Below are positions 27,301 through 35,462 of a stretch of 64,000 nucleotides of DNA, piece after piece. The notes under the pieces are model-generated. The model was not told the DNA's origin. It made no database searches and was given only the letters and a program-made list of their open reading frames with translations. The translations under genes were made by a program, and so were the position numbers. The stretch is from CAUZIR01 sp034421295. GTDB lineage: Bacteria > Chloroflexota > Dehalococcoidia > Lucifugimonadales > UBA2962. The stretch covers positions 171,887-235,886 of the forward strand of contig DAOUKM010000004.1 of the NCBI GenBank assembly GCA_034421295.1, given 5' to 3'. Position 1 is the stretch's first letter. Each line of letters starts with the position of its first letter.

Positions 27301-28943
27301 TCAACTATTCCGATAGCTTCGGCTCAGGCAAGACCGCCTCGACGGTGACCTCCAACCAGGTCGAGGCAAGAACCGTATTCAATGACGCTCCTTCCTTCGC
27401 CGGTCAGGACGAAGATGAAGACACCACGTATATCGACATCTCCCGGTCCGTCGCCGAGAACACGGCCGTGGGCATGCCCATAGGTGAGCCGCTGACGGCG
27501 TCGGACGAGAACCAGGACGTACTGCTTTACGAACTGCTGGACACTCCAGACCTTGAGGATGACGACATGCGCGCGCGGTTCACGATCGACAGACTCTCCG
27601 GTCAGCTCAGGGTCGGCAGGGTGCTGGGTGCGGACCCCGGCCAGACCGAGGACGAGGTCTCGACGGACCTGGTCGGCGACCCGGCGCTGCCCACCGATGA
27701 GGATGCGGACGATGCCGGCAACAGCAAGTACGTCCTGCGGGTCAGGGTGAGCGACCCGTCGACCGCCTCGGCCACGGTCAACGTGATCGTAACGGTCACA
27801 GAGGTGAACGAGGCACCCCACTTTGATGCCAATGCACCTACGCTGCTGAGTGTCACCGAGGTCACCCAAGGCGATGCCTCGCCGGTCATCAGGATCGGGC
27901 ACGGCAACACCCGGGTCGATGCCAGAACCTACGCCGTAACCGACCAGGACGGCAGGGTCAGCGGCGACGACGGGTATGACGACACAATCTACACGTACTC
28001 GGTGTCCGGTCCCGACAGCGAAGACCTCGCCTTCGACGAGGCAGGCGTCCTGAGCTTTCTGGAGGGCCACGAACCTGACTTTGAAGACCGGAGCTCGTAC
28101 TCGATAACCGTCGAGGCACACTCAGGCGAGGGCGACCGCCGCCTGACATCCACGCTGGACGTGACCATTGAAGTGGTGGATGCGGAGGACCCAGGAGGGG
28201 TCGTCCTGTCACAGAGGCAGCCGCAGGTGGGCATCGCTATACATGCCCTGGCCGGCGACGAGGACGGTGGCGTGACCATCAAGAGGTGGCGGTGGGAACG
28301 GTCCGCCGAGGTCACCGTGAACAACAGGGGCATTCCGTCGTTCGAGTGCGAGGACGACCCGGGTACACCGGGAATTGACGGCGTTGGCGGCTGGACCGCG
28401 ATATCCGGAGCCTTGGCGGCCGTCTACACCCCGACGCAAGCCGACGTTAGCAGGTGCCTGAGGGCCACGGCGATCTACACGGACAACATAGGCAACCGCA
28501 ACGATGAGGCGACAGGCATCCTGGAGGTTCCTGCGCGAGTTGGCCATTCCGACGACGCAGATCGACAACCCGACAGCGGCTTTGTCAATGTCGCGCCCGT
28601 GTTCCCCGACCAGGACCACCACACGGAAGGCGACCAGTCGGACACCACCATCCGGACGGTGGCCGAGAACACCGAGGCCGAGCGGAGCATAGGAGAAGCA
28701 GTCAGCGCCCGTGACGATGACGACGACCTGCTGATCTACACCCTGGGTGGTGAGGACGCTGAGTCCTTCAGCATATCCAGGAACACCGGCCAGCTTTTGA
28801 CGAAGGCCGACCTGGACTATGAAGCCAGGAATAGCTACACGGTGGTGGTGACTGTCACCGACCCGTTCGGGGCCACCGATAGCATTACGGTAACCATCAA
28901 CGTCACGGACGAGGACGACCCGGCGGTGATACGTCTCAAATGA
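24345..28943 (+). CDS. Large secreted cadherin-like repeat protein
   Basis: A 1,532-aa acidic, extracellular adhesin-like protein. A hydrophobic signal (SPVLALAATLAGMLLAIAIP, then ALA before Q75) follows a 45-residue N-region; the GTG at 24345 has AAGGA upstream, and a TTG at 24417 would give a shorter signal. Cadherin-type repeats are marked by (V)AENT, SATDADND, FTVDSRSGQIRVG and ADLDYEARNSYTV. They end in (V)NVTDVDD-type calcium motifs and alternate with Ig-like units containing DERWQWARS and YLRA-V-YSD. The whole ectodomain is one block repeated twice. No C-terminal anchor (LPXTG, PEP-CTERM, TM) follows the last repeat, so it is free or held by an unknown partner. Calcium binding and adhesion are inferred from the fold. 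Confidence 0.85.
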   Translation: MKAAFDTESYNCQDYSRLTPNYPALTPPSRRGWRPGLTAARSGTSPVLALAATLAGMLLAIAIPGTPAGHPALAQTADSSIVFAENSEEPVGTFRASDQDGDSIAWSLGGPDADLLSIEDGILSFRDPPDYEDPQSAAAGTNAYRVTIRASGGTHEVTVTVTDVDEAGEVSISRLQPQVSRPLSARLSDADDGVTDERWQWARSQDGTTWEDIAGATSLNRSPVPADEGMYLRAAVTYSDKFGPGKSASAVSANRVEARTLSNAAPSLAGQDRDDDGLVLRSVRENTAVGRNVGRSISATDADNDILFYELLDTPDLEDADGQARFTVDSRSGQIRVGKELGADDGQREDEDSESLPGLPELPAGEDADEEDNSKYVLRLRVSDPSTASATVNVIVRVTDVDEAPVFSDDAPTELLVGEGTDQALFWIRGGTRVDVDADTYAVTDEDEGDDPPFTYSVTGDDRDVLEFNDDDILSFKAGHETDLEEKTSYSITVVARSGRRTSSLDVTVYVRDSLERGEVSLSQREPQVGTDVYATVIDADGGPTARSWTWERSGQITEDGDGTPSAECRDNPDTPDIPVVVGWTPIEGASSSTYTPQASDAGRCLRAIAVYRDNLHRAIVAAYPIVATVDLETCLADTRETGELTCETPAVGTVQVETCTADPVTLELTCTVTTEPVVGTFDVHIWMAREVGTSEAPVQGRNPANAAPKFVDQDLNAAGDQSARTSRKVAENTEAGQGIGSPVSANDEDGDLPIYSLGGEDAEFFGISRITGQLMTKASLNYEARRSYAVIVTATDPSGASDSIHVTINVTDVHDPVTITGDRSVRYAENGTGPVASYGAFDEEGHAIEWSLSGPDSDLLAIDGGVLSFRRPPNYEHPESASTSARLSARNIYRVTIRAAGGTRGVTVTVTDVDEVGTVRIDRPQPQVDRPLTASLLDEDGGVTDERWQWARSRDGRTWRDIEGAISPARTPGPDDVGMYLRARVNYSDSFGSGKTASTVTSNQVEARTVFNDAPSFAGQDEDEDTTYIDISRSVAENTAVGMPIGEPLTASDENQDVLLYELLDTPDLEDDDMRARFTIDRLSGQLRVGRVLGADPGQTEDEVSTDLVGDPALPTDEDADDAGNSKYVLRVRVSDPSTASATVNVIVTVTEVNEAPHFDANAPTLLSVTEVTQGDASPVIRIGHGNTRVDARTYAVTDQDGRVSGDDGYDDTIYTYSVSGPDSEDLAFDEAGVLSFLEGHEPDFEDRSSYSITVEAHSGEGDRRLTSTLDVTIEVVDAEDPGGVVLSQRQPQVGIAIHALAGDEDGGVTIKRWRWERSAEVTVNNRGIPSFECEDDPGTPGIDGVGGWTAISGALAAVYTPTQADVSRCLRATAIYTDNIGNRNDEATGILEVPARVGHSDDADRQPDSGFVNVAPVFPDQDHHTEGDQSDTTIRTVAENTEAERSIGEAVSARDDDDDLLIYTLGGEDAESFSISRNTGQLLTKADLDYEARNSYTVVVTVTDPFGATDSITVTINVTDEDDPAVIRLK
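24577..28925 (+). repeat. Internal tandem duplication of a ~2.2-kb coding block
   Basis: Block 1 (about 24577-26790) and block 2 (about 26799-28925) share the same order: cadherin unit, Ig-like unit (DERWQWARS), cadherin (YELLDTPDLED), cadherin, Ig-like unit with a Cys pair, and cadherin (YEARxSY). DNA similarity is still visible, e.g. gtgagcgacccgtcgaccgc near 25490 and 27749. Block 1 alone carries the Cys insert near 26229-26400. Confidence 0.85.
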
Positions 28944-29174
28944 GAGACAAAAGCGTTGGGCCGCCTAGGCGAGTACGGTCGCCGGGTCGGTCGGCCCGGG
29001 CAGCCATCCCCGGGGCCCCGCTGCGGAGACATCCACCTTGCGCGCGGCTGATCTACAGTCACCCCGCGCCCATCCAGCACCAGCGAGGTCCGAGATGGAA
29101 CCTTTCTCCGGCGTGCAGCGTCTACTTTCCACAGGCGATACTATGGCCTTCACCGCGTCAAAAAGGGACCTTAT

Positions 29175-32100
29175 ATGAGAACGCTCTTAACATTGCTGGC
29201 AGTGGCAATCGCTCTGGTTGCGGTGGCCGCGCCGCAGGCCATTCAGCGCCAGTCGGTGCATGCCGATACCGGCCTGGCCCAGCGCTACGACACCAACGGT
29301 AGCGGCTTCATCGATCGAGACGAGGTGCTGGCCGCCATATTCGACTACATTGGCGGCGAGATCTCCAAGGACGACGTCCTTAGGCTGGTTGGCCTTTACT
29401 TTTCGGACACGCCGATCACACGCGCGGACGAGACACGGACGGATCTGGAGCCCGGCGACCCCGACAGCTACGTAGCCGTCGTTCCCAGAGCACTTCGGGC
29501 GGGTTTTGAGGAGCGTGTATCGATATCGCTTCTCAGGGGCGATCAGCCTGCGGCCGGCAACGTTCGTCTGACCCTTCGGGACGACGAAGTCACCCTGCTC
29601 TCACTGGTGGCCAGAGTGGAGGGGACGGGAGGCCTGAAGATTCTCGTCCCGCAGGTCGAAAGTGGGACATACGAGATCGAATTGAGGGTGGAGGGAGTCA
29701 GGGAGACTCGCAGGGCACCCGTCGACATCGTCGATGGAGTGGCCCTGTTCGTCGAGACCGACAAGCCGATTTACAAACCCGGCCAAACCGTCCACGTTCG
29801 GCTCATGACACTGGACGCGCTGCTCAAACCCCGGCCGTACGCCGCGACGATCGAGGTTCAGGACGCCAAGGGTCTGAAGGTCTTCAGGAAGGAGGTTAAG
29901 ACCGACGAGTTCGGCATGGTCACGGTGGATCTGCCGCTGTCAACGGAGCCGAACCTCGGTGTCTGGAAGCTCACTGCGCTGGCCGGCGACCAGAAGACCG
30001 AGCTAGACGTACGCGTCGAGGAATACGTCCTGCCGAAATATGAGGTCAAAGTCGCAACCGAGAGGGAGTGGGTGCTGGCCGGCGATCCGATCACCGGCAC
30101 GGTCTCCGGGGAATACTCGTTCGGCAAGCCGGTCGAGGGCGAGGTGGAGATCATCGCCTCTCGATATGTGGGCCAGTGGGAGGAGTTCGCACGGTTCGAC
30201 GGGACCATCGACGGCGAGACGCAGTTCGAGCTGCGGCCGGTGGGGTTCGTCGCGGGCGTTCCCCAGGCTGGCGGACAGGGGAACGTGACACTCGATGTGA
30301 CCATCCGCGAGAAGGGCACAGGATACGTGGAGAGTACGAGCAAGCTGCTGACCGTGGTGGCCTCTCCGCTAACGCTGAAGGTTATCCCGGAGAGCCGGGT
30401 GTTTAAGCCGGGTCTTGAGATGGGCTACCTGGTCGTCGCCCAGACCCCTGACGGGACACCTGTCGACACCGATGTGACGCTGACCATCGACTACGTTAAT
30501 CAGAATTTCCGGACCTTACCTCCGGAGAGGCGCAAAGTGACAACGTCCGGTGGCAAGGCCCTGGTCAAGATCGCCCCTCCGGAAGGCGCCGCCGCACTGA
30601 CGCTGTGGGCAGAAGCCGATGGCTCATACACATCGCTTTCACTGCAGTCAGGTCATTCGCCGTCGGGCAGCTTCATCCACTTACAGCAGCTGACCGGCGG
30701 CGACATCAAGGCGGGCGACATCGTCCGGTTCCGGGTTAATTCGACCAAGGAAGCGCGCAATTTCTACTACGAGGTGCTCTCCAGAGGTACGACGCTCTTT
30801 ACGGGCGTTTCGTCGGGTCCTGAGATCGAGTTTACGGCCACCCATTTGATGGCACCATCATCGCGCCTCCTCGTCTACCAGATCTTGCCAAACAACGAGA
30901 TCGCTGCCGACTACTTGCCGTTCAGCGTCAGGGCTGCCTATCCGCACCAGGTGCAGGTCGGGTTCGAGCGGGAGGAGGTCCGTCCCGGAGACCCGGTCGA
31001 TATCGACGTTCAGACCCAGGGAGAGTCCCGGGTCGGGCTTGTGGCTGTCGACAGATCTGTGTTCATACTGGCCGAGAACCGGCTGAACCTTCAGCAGGTA
31101 TTCAGTGAACTGGGAAGGCTGTATCTGGAGCCCCAGGCGGAGCTTCACGACGCACGTTACCTCGAGACCATCGAGACCCGCGGAGCGCAGGAGACGTTCG
31201 AGGCAGCCGGGACGATCGTACTTACCAACAAGGATGTGCCGTCCGGTGAAACGTTCGACCTATTTTTGGATGACGACCTGGTCATGATGGAGGCCGCGCT
31301 TGAGGTAGAAGCGGAAGTGGCGGAAGAGGTAGCGATTCCTGATTCGGCCGAGCAGGATGGCCCGACCGACACGCTCGCGGAGGTTCAGCGGGTGCGCCAG
31401 TACTTCCCAGAGACCTGGATCTGGCAGGACATCCATACCGGCCAGGACGGAAGCGCGGTCCTGGCCGTGGAGGCGCCCGACAGCATCACGACGTGGATGC
31501 TGCGCGCGGTCGGTATCTCCAAGCAGCACGGACTGGGAGTGGGCGAGGGCTCGCTGCGGGTGTTCCAGCCCTTCTTCCTGACCGTCGACCTGCCCTTCTC
31601 GGCGATTCGGGGCGAGGAGTTCCCGGTTAAGGTCGCGTTGTTTAACTACCTGGACACCCCCCAGCAGATCCTCGTTGAGATCGAGGAGGCCGACTGGTTC
31701 GATCTTCTGGATGAGCCGGCGAAGTCGGTCGCGATAGACGCCAGCGACATCGGCGGCGCCGAGTTCACCATCCGCCCGACGGCACTGGGCACCGGCCCGA
31801 TCAAGATCGTCGCCCGCAGCACCGAGGCCGCCGACGCCGTGATCAAGAACCTGCTGGTTGAGCCCGAGGGCGTCGAGGTCGAGGTAGTCGAGAACCATGT
31901 CGTCTCCGGCGGAGATGAGCGCGAGCTCGCACTGGGCGTGCCGCCGGGCGCAATCGACGGGTCCGAAAGGGCGTACGTCGCGCTGACCGGGAGCCTCCTC
32001 ACGCAGAGCATCGAGGGCCTTGACCGGCTGCTGAGGATGCCTTTCGGATGCGGTGAGCAGAACATGATCCTGTTCGCCCCGAACGTGTACATCGCGCGCT

Positions 32101-33485
32101 ACCTTGCCGAGACCGGACAGCTTAAGCCCGAGATCATGGCCAGGGCCGAACACCTGATGCTGGTCGGCTACCAGCGCCAGCTGACCTACCGGCGCAGCGA
32201 CGGCAGCTTTTCCGCCTTCGGCAACAGTGACCCGGTGGGCAGCCTCTGGCTGACCGCGTTCGTCCTGAAGACCTTTGCCGAGGCGAGGGAGCTGATGTAC
32301 ATCGACCGGACGGTGCTCGACGAGGCGGCGGCCTGGATCGAAAGCCACCAGCTGGGCGACGGCTCGTTCGAAAGCGTCGGATTCCTGCACCATCAGGAGC
32401 TTCTCGGCGGGCTTCGGGGTCGCGATGCCCTTACGGCCTACGTCGCAATAGCCCTGCTGGAGGCCGGACGGGACAATGCGACGGCGAGCGCCGTCAGGTA
32501 CCTGGAGGGCAGGCTGGCCTCGATTGACGACCCGTACACGATGGCCATAACCGCATATGCGCTGGAGCTCTCTGGCAGCGCAGCAAGGGACCAGGCGTAC
32601 GAGAAGCTGATGTCCATGGCACGGGAAGACGAAAACGGCGCACTGTTCTGGGGCGAGGAAGGGCCGTCTACCGAGGACTATCCGAGCCCGGGTCATGGGA
32701 GCCGGAGCGCCGCCATAGAGACGACGGGGTATGCCCTGCTCGCACTTACCGAGCATGGAGACTTGGTGAGTGCCTCACGGGCTGCCAGGTGGCTGGCCGG
32801 CCAGCGCAACGCCCTCGGCGGATTCGGCTCGACGCAGGACACTATCGTCAGCCTCAATGCGCTCACCTCCCTGTCCGCAAGCGTCCGGTCCGACGTGGAC
32901 ATGACCATCACCCTGCGGAGCGGCGACTGGCAGGAGGAGGTACGCATCACGCCGGAGAACTCGGACGTGATGCAGATCGTTCAGGTTCCGCTGGGCGACG
33001 CGCTCTCAATCGAGGCGGAGGGCAAGGGCGATGCCGTCCTTCAGTCGGTGCTCAGGTATAACGTCCCCGAGGCCCGTACGCAGGTTCAGGACGTGTTCGA
33101 CATCACGGTCGACTACGGCACCGATCACGTCGAGGTCGATGACCTGATAACCATCTCCGCCTCCGTCACCTTCACACCGCCCGGCCCGATCCAGGCAGGA
33201 ATGGTCGTGCTCGATGTCGCCGTGCCGACCGGCTTTGAGCCCGTGCGCGAGACGATCGCAACGCTCGTGGAGGAGACCGCCAAGCTAAAGCGCTTTGAGA
33301 TCGCTGGCCGAAAGGTCATCCTATACATCGAGGACATGAGGCCAGGTGAGACCATTTCCCTGGAGTTTCACGCATTGGCGAAGTACCCGGTCAGGGCGAT
33401 GGATGTCGTTTCCCAGGTGTATTCGTACTACCGACCCGAGCTCCGGGCCGAAACGCTGGCCGGCGCCCTGTCGGTTACGGAGTAA
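29175..33485 (+). CDS. Secreted alpha-2-macroglobulin family protein with thioester
   Basis: A 1,436-aa protease-trap-type protein. A signal peptide occupies about residues 1-30. Residues 38-76 form a dockerin/EF-hand-like pair (YDTNGSGFIDRDEV and EISKDDVLRLVGLYF). Macroglobulin domains follow, with the MG2 motif FVETDKPIYKPGQTVHVRLM near 193. An acidic stretch near 690-735 (LEVEAEVAEEVAIP) lies where bait regions occur. The thioester GCGEQ is at 958-962, then the alpha-alpha barrel and receptor-binding-like C-domain. ATG 29175 has AAGGGA upstream. No penicillin-binding protein 1C gene adjoins, unlike many bacterial A2M loci. It follows the cadherin gene by 231 bp and may be coexpressed. Confidence 0.95.
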   Translation: MRTLLTLLAVAIALVAVAAPQAIQRQSVHADTGLAQRYDTNGSGFIDRDEVLAAIFDYIGGEISKDDVLRLVGLYFSDTPITRADETRTDLEPGDPDSYVAVVPRALRAGFEERVSISLLRGDQPAAGNVRLTLRDDEVTLLSLVARVEGTGGLKILVPQVESGTYEIELRVEGVRETRRAPVDIVDGVALFVETDKPIYKPGQTVHVRLMTLDALLKPRPYAATIEVQDAKGLKVFRKEVKTDEFGMVTVDLPLSTEPNLGVWKLTALAGDQKTELDVRVEEYVLPKYEVKVATEREWVLAGDPITGTVSGEYSFGKPVEGEVEIIASRYVGQWEEFARFDGTIDGETQFELRPVGFVAGVPQAGGQGNVTLDVTIREKGTGYVESTSKLLTVVASPLTLKVIPESRVFKPGLEMGYLVVAQTPDGTPVDTDVTLTIDYVNQNFRTLPPERRKVTTSGGKALVKIAPPEGAAALTLWAEADGSYTSLSLQSGHSPSGSFIHLQQLTGGDIKAGDIVRFRVNSTKEARNFYYEVLSRGTTLFTGVSSGPEIEFTATHLMAPSSRLLVYQILPNNEIAADYLPFSVRAAYPHQVQVGFEREEVRPGDPVDIDVQTQGESRVGLVAVDRSVFILAENRLNLQQVFSELGRLYLEPQAELHDARYLETIETRGAQETFEAAGTIVLTNKDVPSGETFDLFLDDDLVMMEAALEVEAEVAEEVAIPDSAEQDGPTDTLAEVQRVRQYFPETWIWQDIHTGQDGSAVLAVEAPDSITTWMLRAVGISKQHGLGVGEGSLRVFQPFFLTVDLPFSAIRGEEFPVKVALFNYLDTPQQILVEIEEADWFDLLDEPAKSVAIDASDIGGAEFTIRPTALGTGPIKIVARSTEAADAVIKNLLVEPEGVEVEVVENHVVSGGDERELALGVPPGAIDGSERAYVALTGSLLTQSIEGLDRLLRMPFGCGEQNMILFAPNVYIARYLAETGQLKPEIMARAEHLMLVGYQRQLTYRRSDGSFSAFGNSDPVGSLWLTAFVLKTFAEARELMYIDRTVLDEAAAWIESHQLGDGSFESVGFLHHQELLGGLRGRDALTAYVAIALLEAGRDNATASAVRYLEGRLASIDDPYTMAITAYALELSGSAARDQAYEKLMSMAREDENGALFWGEEGPSTEDYPSPGHGSRSAAIETTGYALLALTEHGDLVSASRAARWLAGQRNALGGFGSTQDTIVSLNALTSLSASVRSDVDMTITLRSGDWQEEVRITPENSDVMQIVQVPLGDALSIEAEGKGDAVLQSVLRYNVPEARTQVQDVFDITVDYGTDHVEVDDLITISASVTFTPPGPIQAGMVVLDVAVPTGFEPVRETIATLVEETAKLKRFEIAGRKVILYIEDMRPGETISLEFHALAKYPVRAMDVVSQVYSYYRPELRAETLAGALSVTE

Positions 33486-33726
33486 CGGTGACACCTGCCG
33501 GGTCTTGCTCAGATGACACGGTCACGCTTGAGATAAGAATGGCGAATCAGGTCGTCTCTAGGAATGCGCCCAGGCCCAGCTAATGCCGAACCTAGGGACA
33601 AGCGCCATACGCCTGCGTTGCGGACGAATCCGGTGCAGTCGAATCCGCTCAGGTAGACCATGACCTCGGGGTCAGGTCAGATTTGTCGGTATTGCAAAGC
33701 GCATGCACTGATGGCAGTATGCTGTC

Positions 33727-33963
33727 ATGCCGGTTCAGATCACGATTAGAGGTGTCCCCGAGGAAGTTCGTGACGAGCTTGCCGTGCGCGCAGCGCTCCA
33801 GCGCCAGTCCATGCAGGAGTTCTTGCGTGCAGAGTTGGAGCGAATCGCCTCACGTCCGTCCGTAGCCGCATGGCTGCAAGGAGTTCGCGAACGCAAGGCA
33901 GTGGCGAAGACCAGGGTGCAGCCCTCCCGAATCCTTCGCGACCGTGACGCAGACCGCAGGTGA
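33727..33963 (+). CDS. Antitoxin, FitA/VapB-like ribbon-helix-helix
   Basis: A 78-aa protein opening PVQITIRGVPEEVRDELAVR, the FitA/VapB RHH pattern, with a second helix QSMQEFLRAELERIA. Its basic C-terminal tail (KTRVQPSRILRDRDADRR) would contact the toxin. Its last codons overlap the GTG of the toxin gene. A -10-like TATGCT lies only 3 nt before the ATG, so the promoter is not clear. It is unrelated in sequence to the antitoxin at 22616. Confidence 0.85.
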   Translation: MPVQITIRGVPEEVRDELAVRAALQRQSMQEFLRAELERIASRPSVAAWLQGVRERKAVAKTRVQPSRILRDRDADRR

Positions 33964-34370
33964 CGACGGTCGTCGACGCATCGGTGCTGGTCGCCGCACT
34001 GATCGACTCGGGCCCAGAGGGCCAATGGGCCGAATCTACACTTGCTGAAGGCTATCTGGCTGGTCCGGAGCTAGCCCTAGCCGAGGCCAGTAACATCCTG
34101 CGTCGCTTGGAACGGGCCGACCATATTTCACGAATTGAGGCCGCCACCGCCCATGGGGATCTCGCACGGTTCAGCATAGAGTTGTTTCCCTTCGCCCCCT
34201 TCGCACAACGCGTATGGGCCTTGCGTAAGAACCTCGCCAGCTACGATGCATGGTACGTTGCACTGGCAGAGGCGCTGGACTGTCGGCTGGCAACGCTCGA
34301 CCGAAGGCTCATCGTTGCCAGCGGCCCCACCTGCGAGTTCATCGCTCCACCAGCGCCCCAGGGGCAATGA
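33960..34370 (+). CDS. PIN-domain ribonuclease toxin (VapC/FitB type)
   Basis: A 136-aa PIN protein. Active-site positions seen are Asp in TVVDASVLVAALIDSG, Glu in LALAEASNILRRLE, and Asp in SYDAWYVALAEALDCRLATLD. The GTG at 33960 overlaps the antitoxin stop (GTGA). It is the second toxin-antitoxin unit of the window and lies right before tRNA-Asn. The target RNA is unknown. Confidence 0.88.
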   Translation: MTTVVDASVLVAALIDSGPEGQWAESTLAEGYLAGPELALAEASNILRRLERADHISRIEAATAHGDLARFSIELFPFAPFAQRVWALRKNLASYDAWYVALAEALDCRLATLDRRLIVASGPTCEFIAPPAPQGQ

Positions 34371-34605
34371 TCATCACTCATCGGTCCGCGAAGTCACAGC
34401 GCTGGCACGACTAACGGGTAGCAGTAAGAGACTCCCGGCAGGCCGGCTCCCGCAAAGTCCATGGCTCCCGGAGCGCAAGGGGTTTCCCTGGGCTCTCTTA
34501 GCATAAGGTCGGGGTGAGAAAGACTCGGGCCGGAATCGAGCGCGCAACGCCGCCTCTGCTCGACGGGAAACACCCTGGGCGGGAGATACTCGGCACCGCA
34601 ATATC

Positions 34606-34680
34606 TGGCTCCGCAGGTTGGATTCGAACCAACGACCGGTCGGTTAACAGCCGACTGCTCTACCGCTGAGCTACTGCGGA
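34606..34680 (-). tRNA. tRNA-Asn(GTT)
   Basis: The minus strand folds as a canonical cloverleaf: acceptor TCCGCAG/CTGCGGA, D-arm GCTC...GAGC, anticodon stem GTCGG/CCGAC with loop CTGTTAA (anticodon GTT), and T-loop TTCGAAT. The 3' CCA is encoded (34606-34608). An intact gene. Confidence 0.97.
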
Positions 34681-34729
34681 GCGTGCGCGGCTACACGCGG
34701 CTGCCCGCCTACGTGCAGGGGATGGCGCA

Positions 34730-34738
34730 ATTGTAACA
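34730..34738 (-). promoter_or_regulatory. Extended -10 promoter of tRNA-Asn
   Basis: The minus strand reads TGTTACAAT, about 50 nt upstream of the mature tRNA 5' end. It is the only AT-rich element in this GC-rich gap. Confidence 0.5.
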
Positions 34739-34751
34739 CCGGCGGCCGCGG

Positions 34752-35420
34752 CTAGTTAACCCAGGGAAGCGCCCTTATCCCGTATGAACAGGTGTATGCG
34801 ATCACCAGCCCCTTGATCACCTTGCCGACGAGCACGATTCCCAGGAAACGGGCCATCGGGTACCGGGTCGCCCCGGCGGCGATTCCCACAAGATCGAACA
34901 GCGGATTGGGAATGATCGACACCAGCAGGATAACCACCCATCCGCGCTTTCTCATCCACCAGCGGATGCGAACGTAGATCCTGCTCCGGTCGACCAGACC
35001 CCCTCCGCCGTAGCCCACGGCGTAGCCCGAGACCTCTCCAACGGTCTCACCTGTAGCCGCCAGCAGGCCCAGCGCCAGCGGATTGAGCACCACGCTTACG
35101 GCGCACAACGAGATCAGCCCGGGTACCGGGAGCACCATGGCGGCGCTTCCGAGGAAACTGAGGAAAAAGACGCCGGGATAACCGACGTTGGAAAGCTCGG
35201 ACAGGTCCGAGTACCTGCTCCCGAGGAGCCAGGCGGCAACGACCAGCCCGACTCCCAGCAGCAGGAATCCGAACTGAACCGCCTTGCCCGGCCTCAGCAT
35301 CCAGGAAAGCCTGGATGCCACCGCCAGCAAAGGCGCCTGTTGAGAATGTTCGGGAGAGCCCGTTGGGCCGGTATCGTCCACGGGCGTCCATTCTAGTGGA
35401 CGGCACGCACCCGGTCCCAA
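34752..35420 (-). CDS. VTT-domain (DedA/SNARE-associated-like) membrane protein
   Basis: About 210-222 aa with four to five membrane segments. VTT-type motifs are visible: FLSFLGSAAMVLPVPGLI, GLLAATGETVGEVSGYAVG (the G-E-x-x-G-Y element) and VILLVSIIPNPLFDLVGIAA. A final helix is GIVLVGKVIKGLVIAY. This superfamily covers lipid scramblase/transporter-type proteins. The open frame begins with TTG 35420; a GTG at 35381 is an equally possible start, since neither has a strong ribosome-binding site. It lies 42 bp after clpC on the same strand. Confidence 0.85.
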   Translation of the reverse strand: MGPGACRPLEWTPVDDTGPTGSPEHSQQAPLLAVASRLSWMLRPGKAVQFGFLLLGVGLVVAAWLLGSRYSDLSELSNVGYPGVFFLSFLGSAAMVLPVPGLISLCAVSVVLNPLALGLLAATGETVGEVSGYAVGYGGGGLVDRSRIYVRIRWWMRKRGWVVILLVSIIPNPLFDLVGIAAGATRYPMARFLGIVLVGKVIKGLVIAYTCSYGIRALPWVN

Positions 35421-35462
35421 GTTCCAGGCCCTGGGAGGCCTGGGCTCCGGCCTAACGGGAAG

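Noticed and set aside
33660..33690. GGGGTCAGGTC motif before the second antitoxin, resembling ends of some transposon-linked repeats
   Set aside because: No second copy, no inverted repeat and no transposase nearby.
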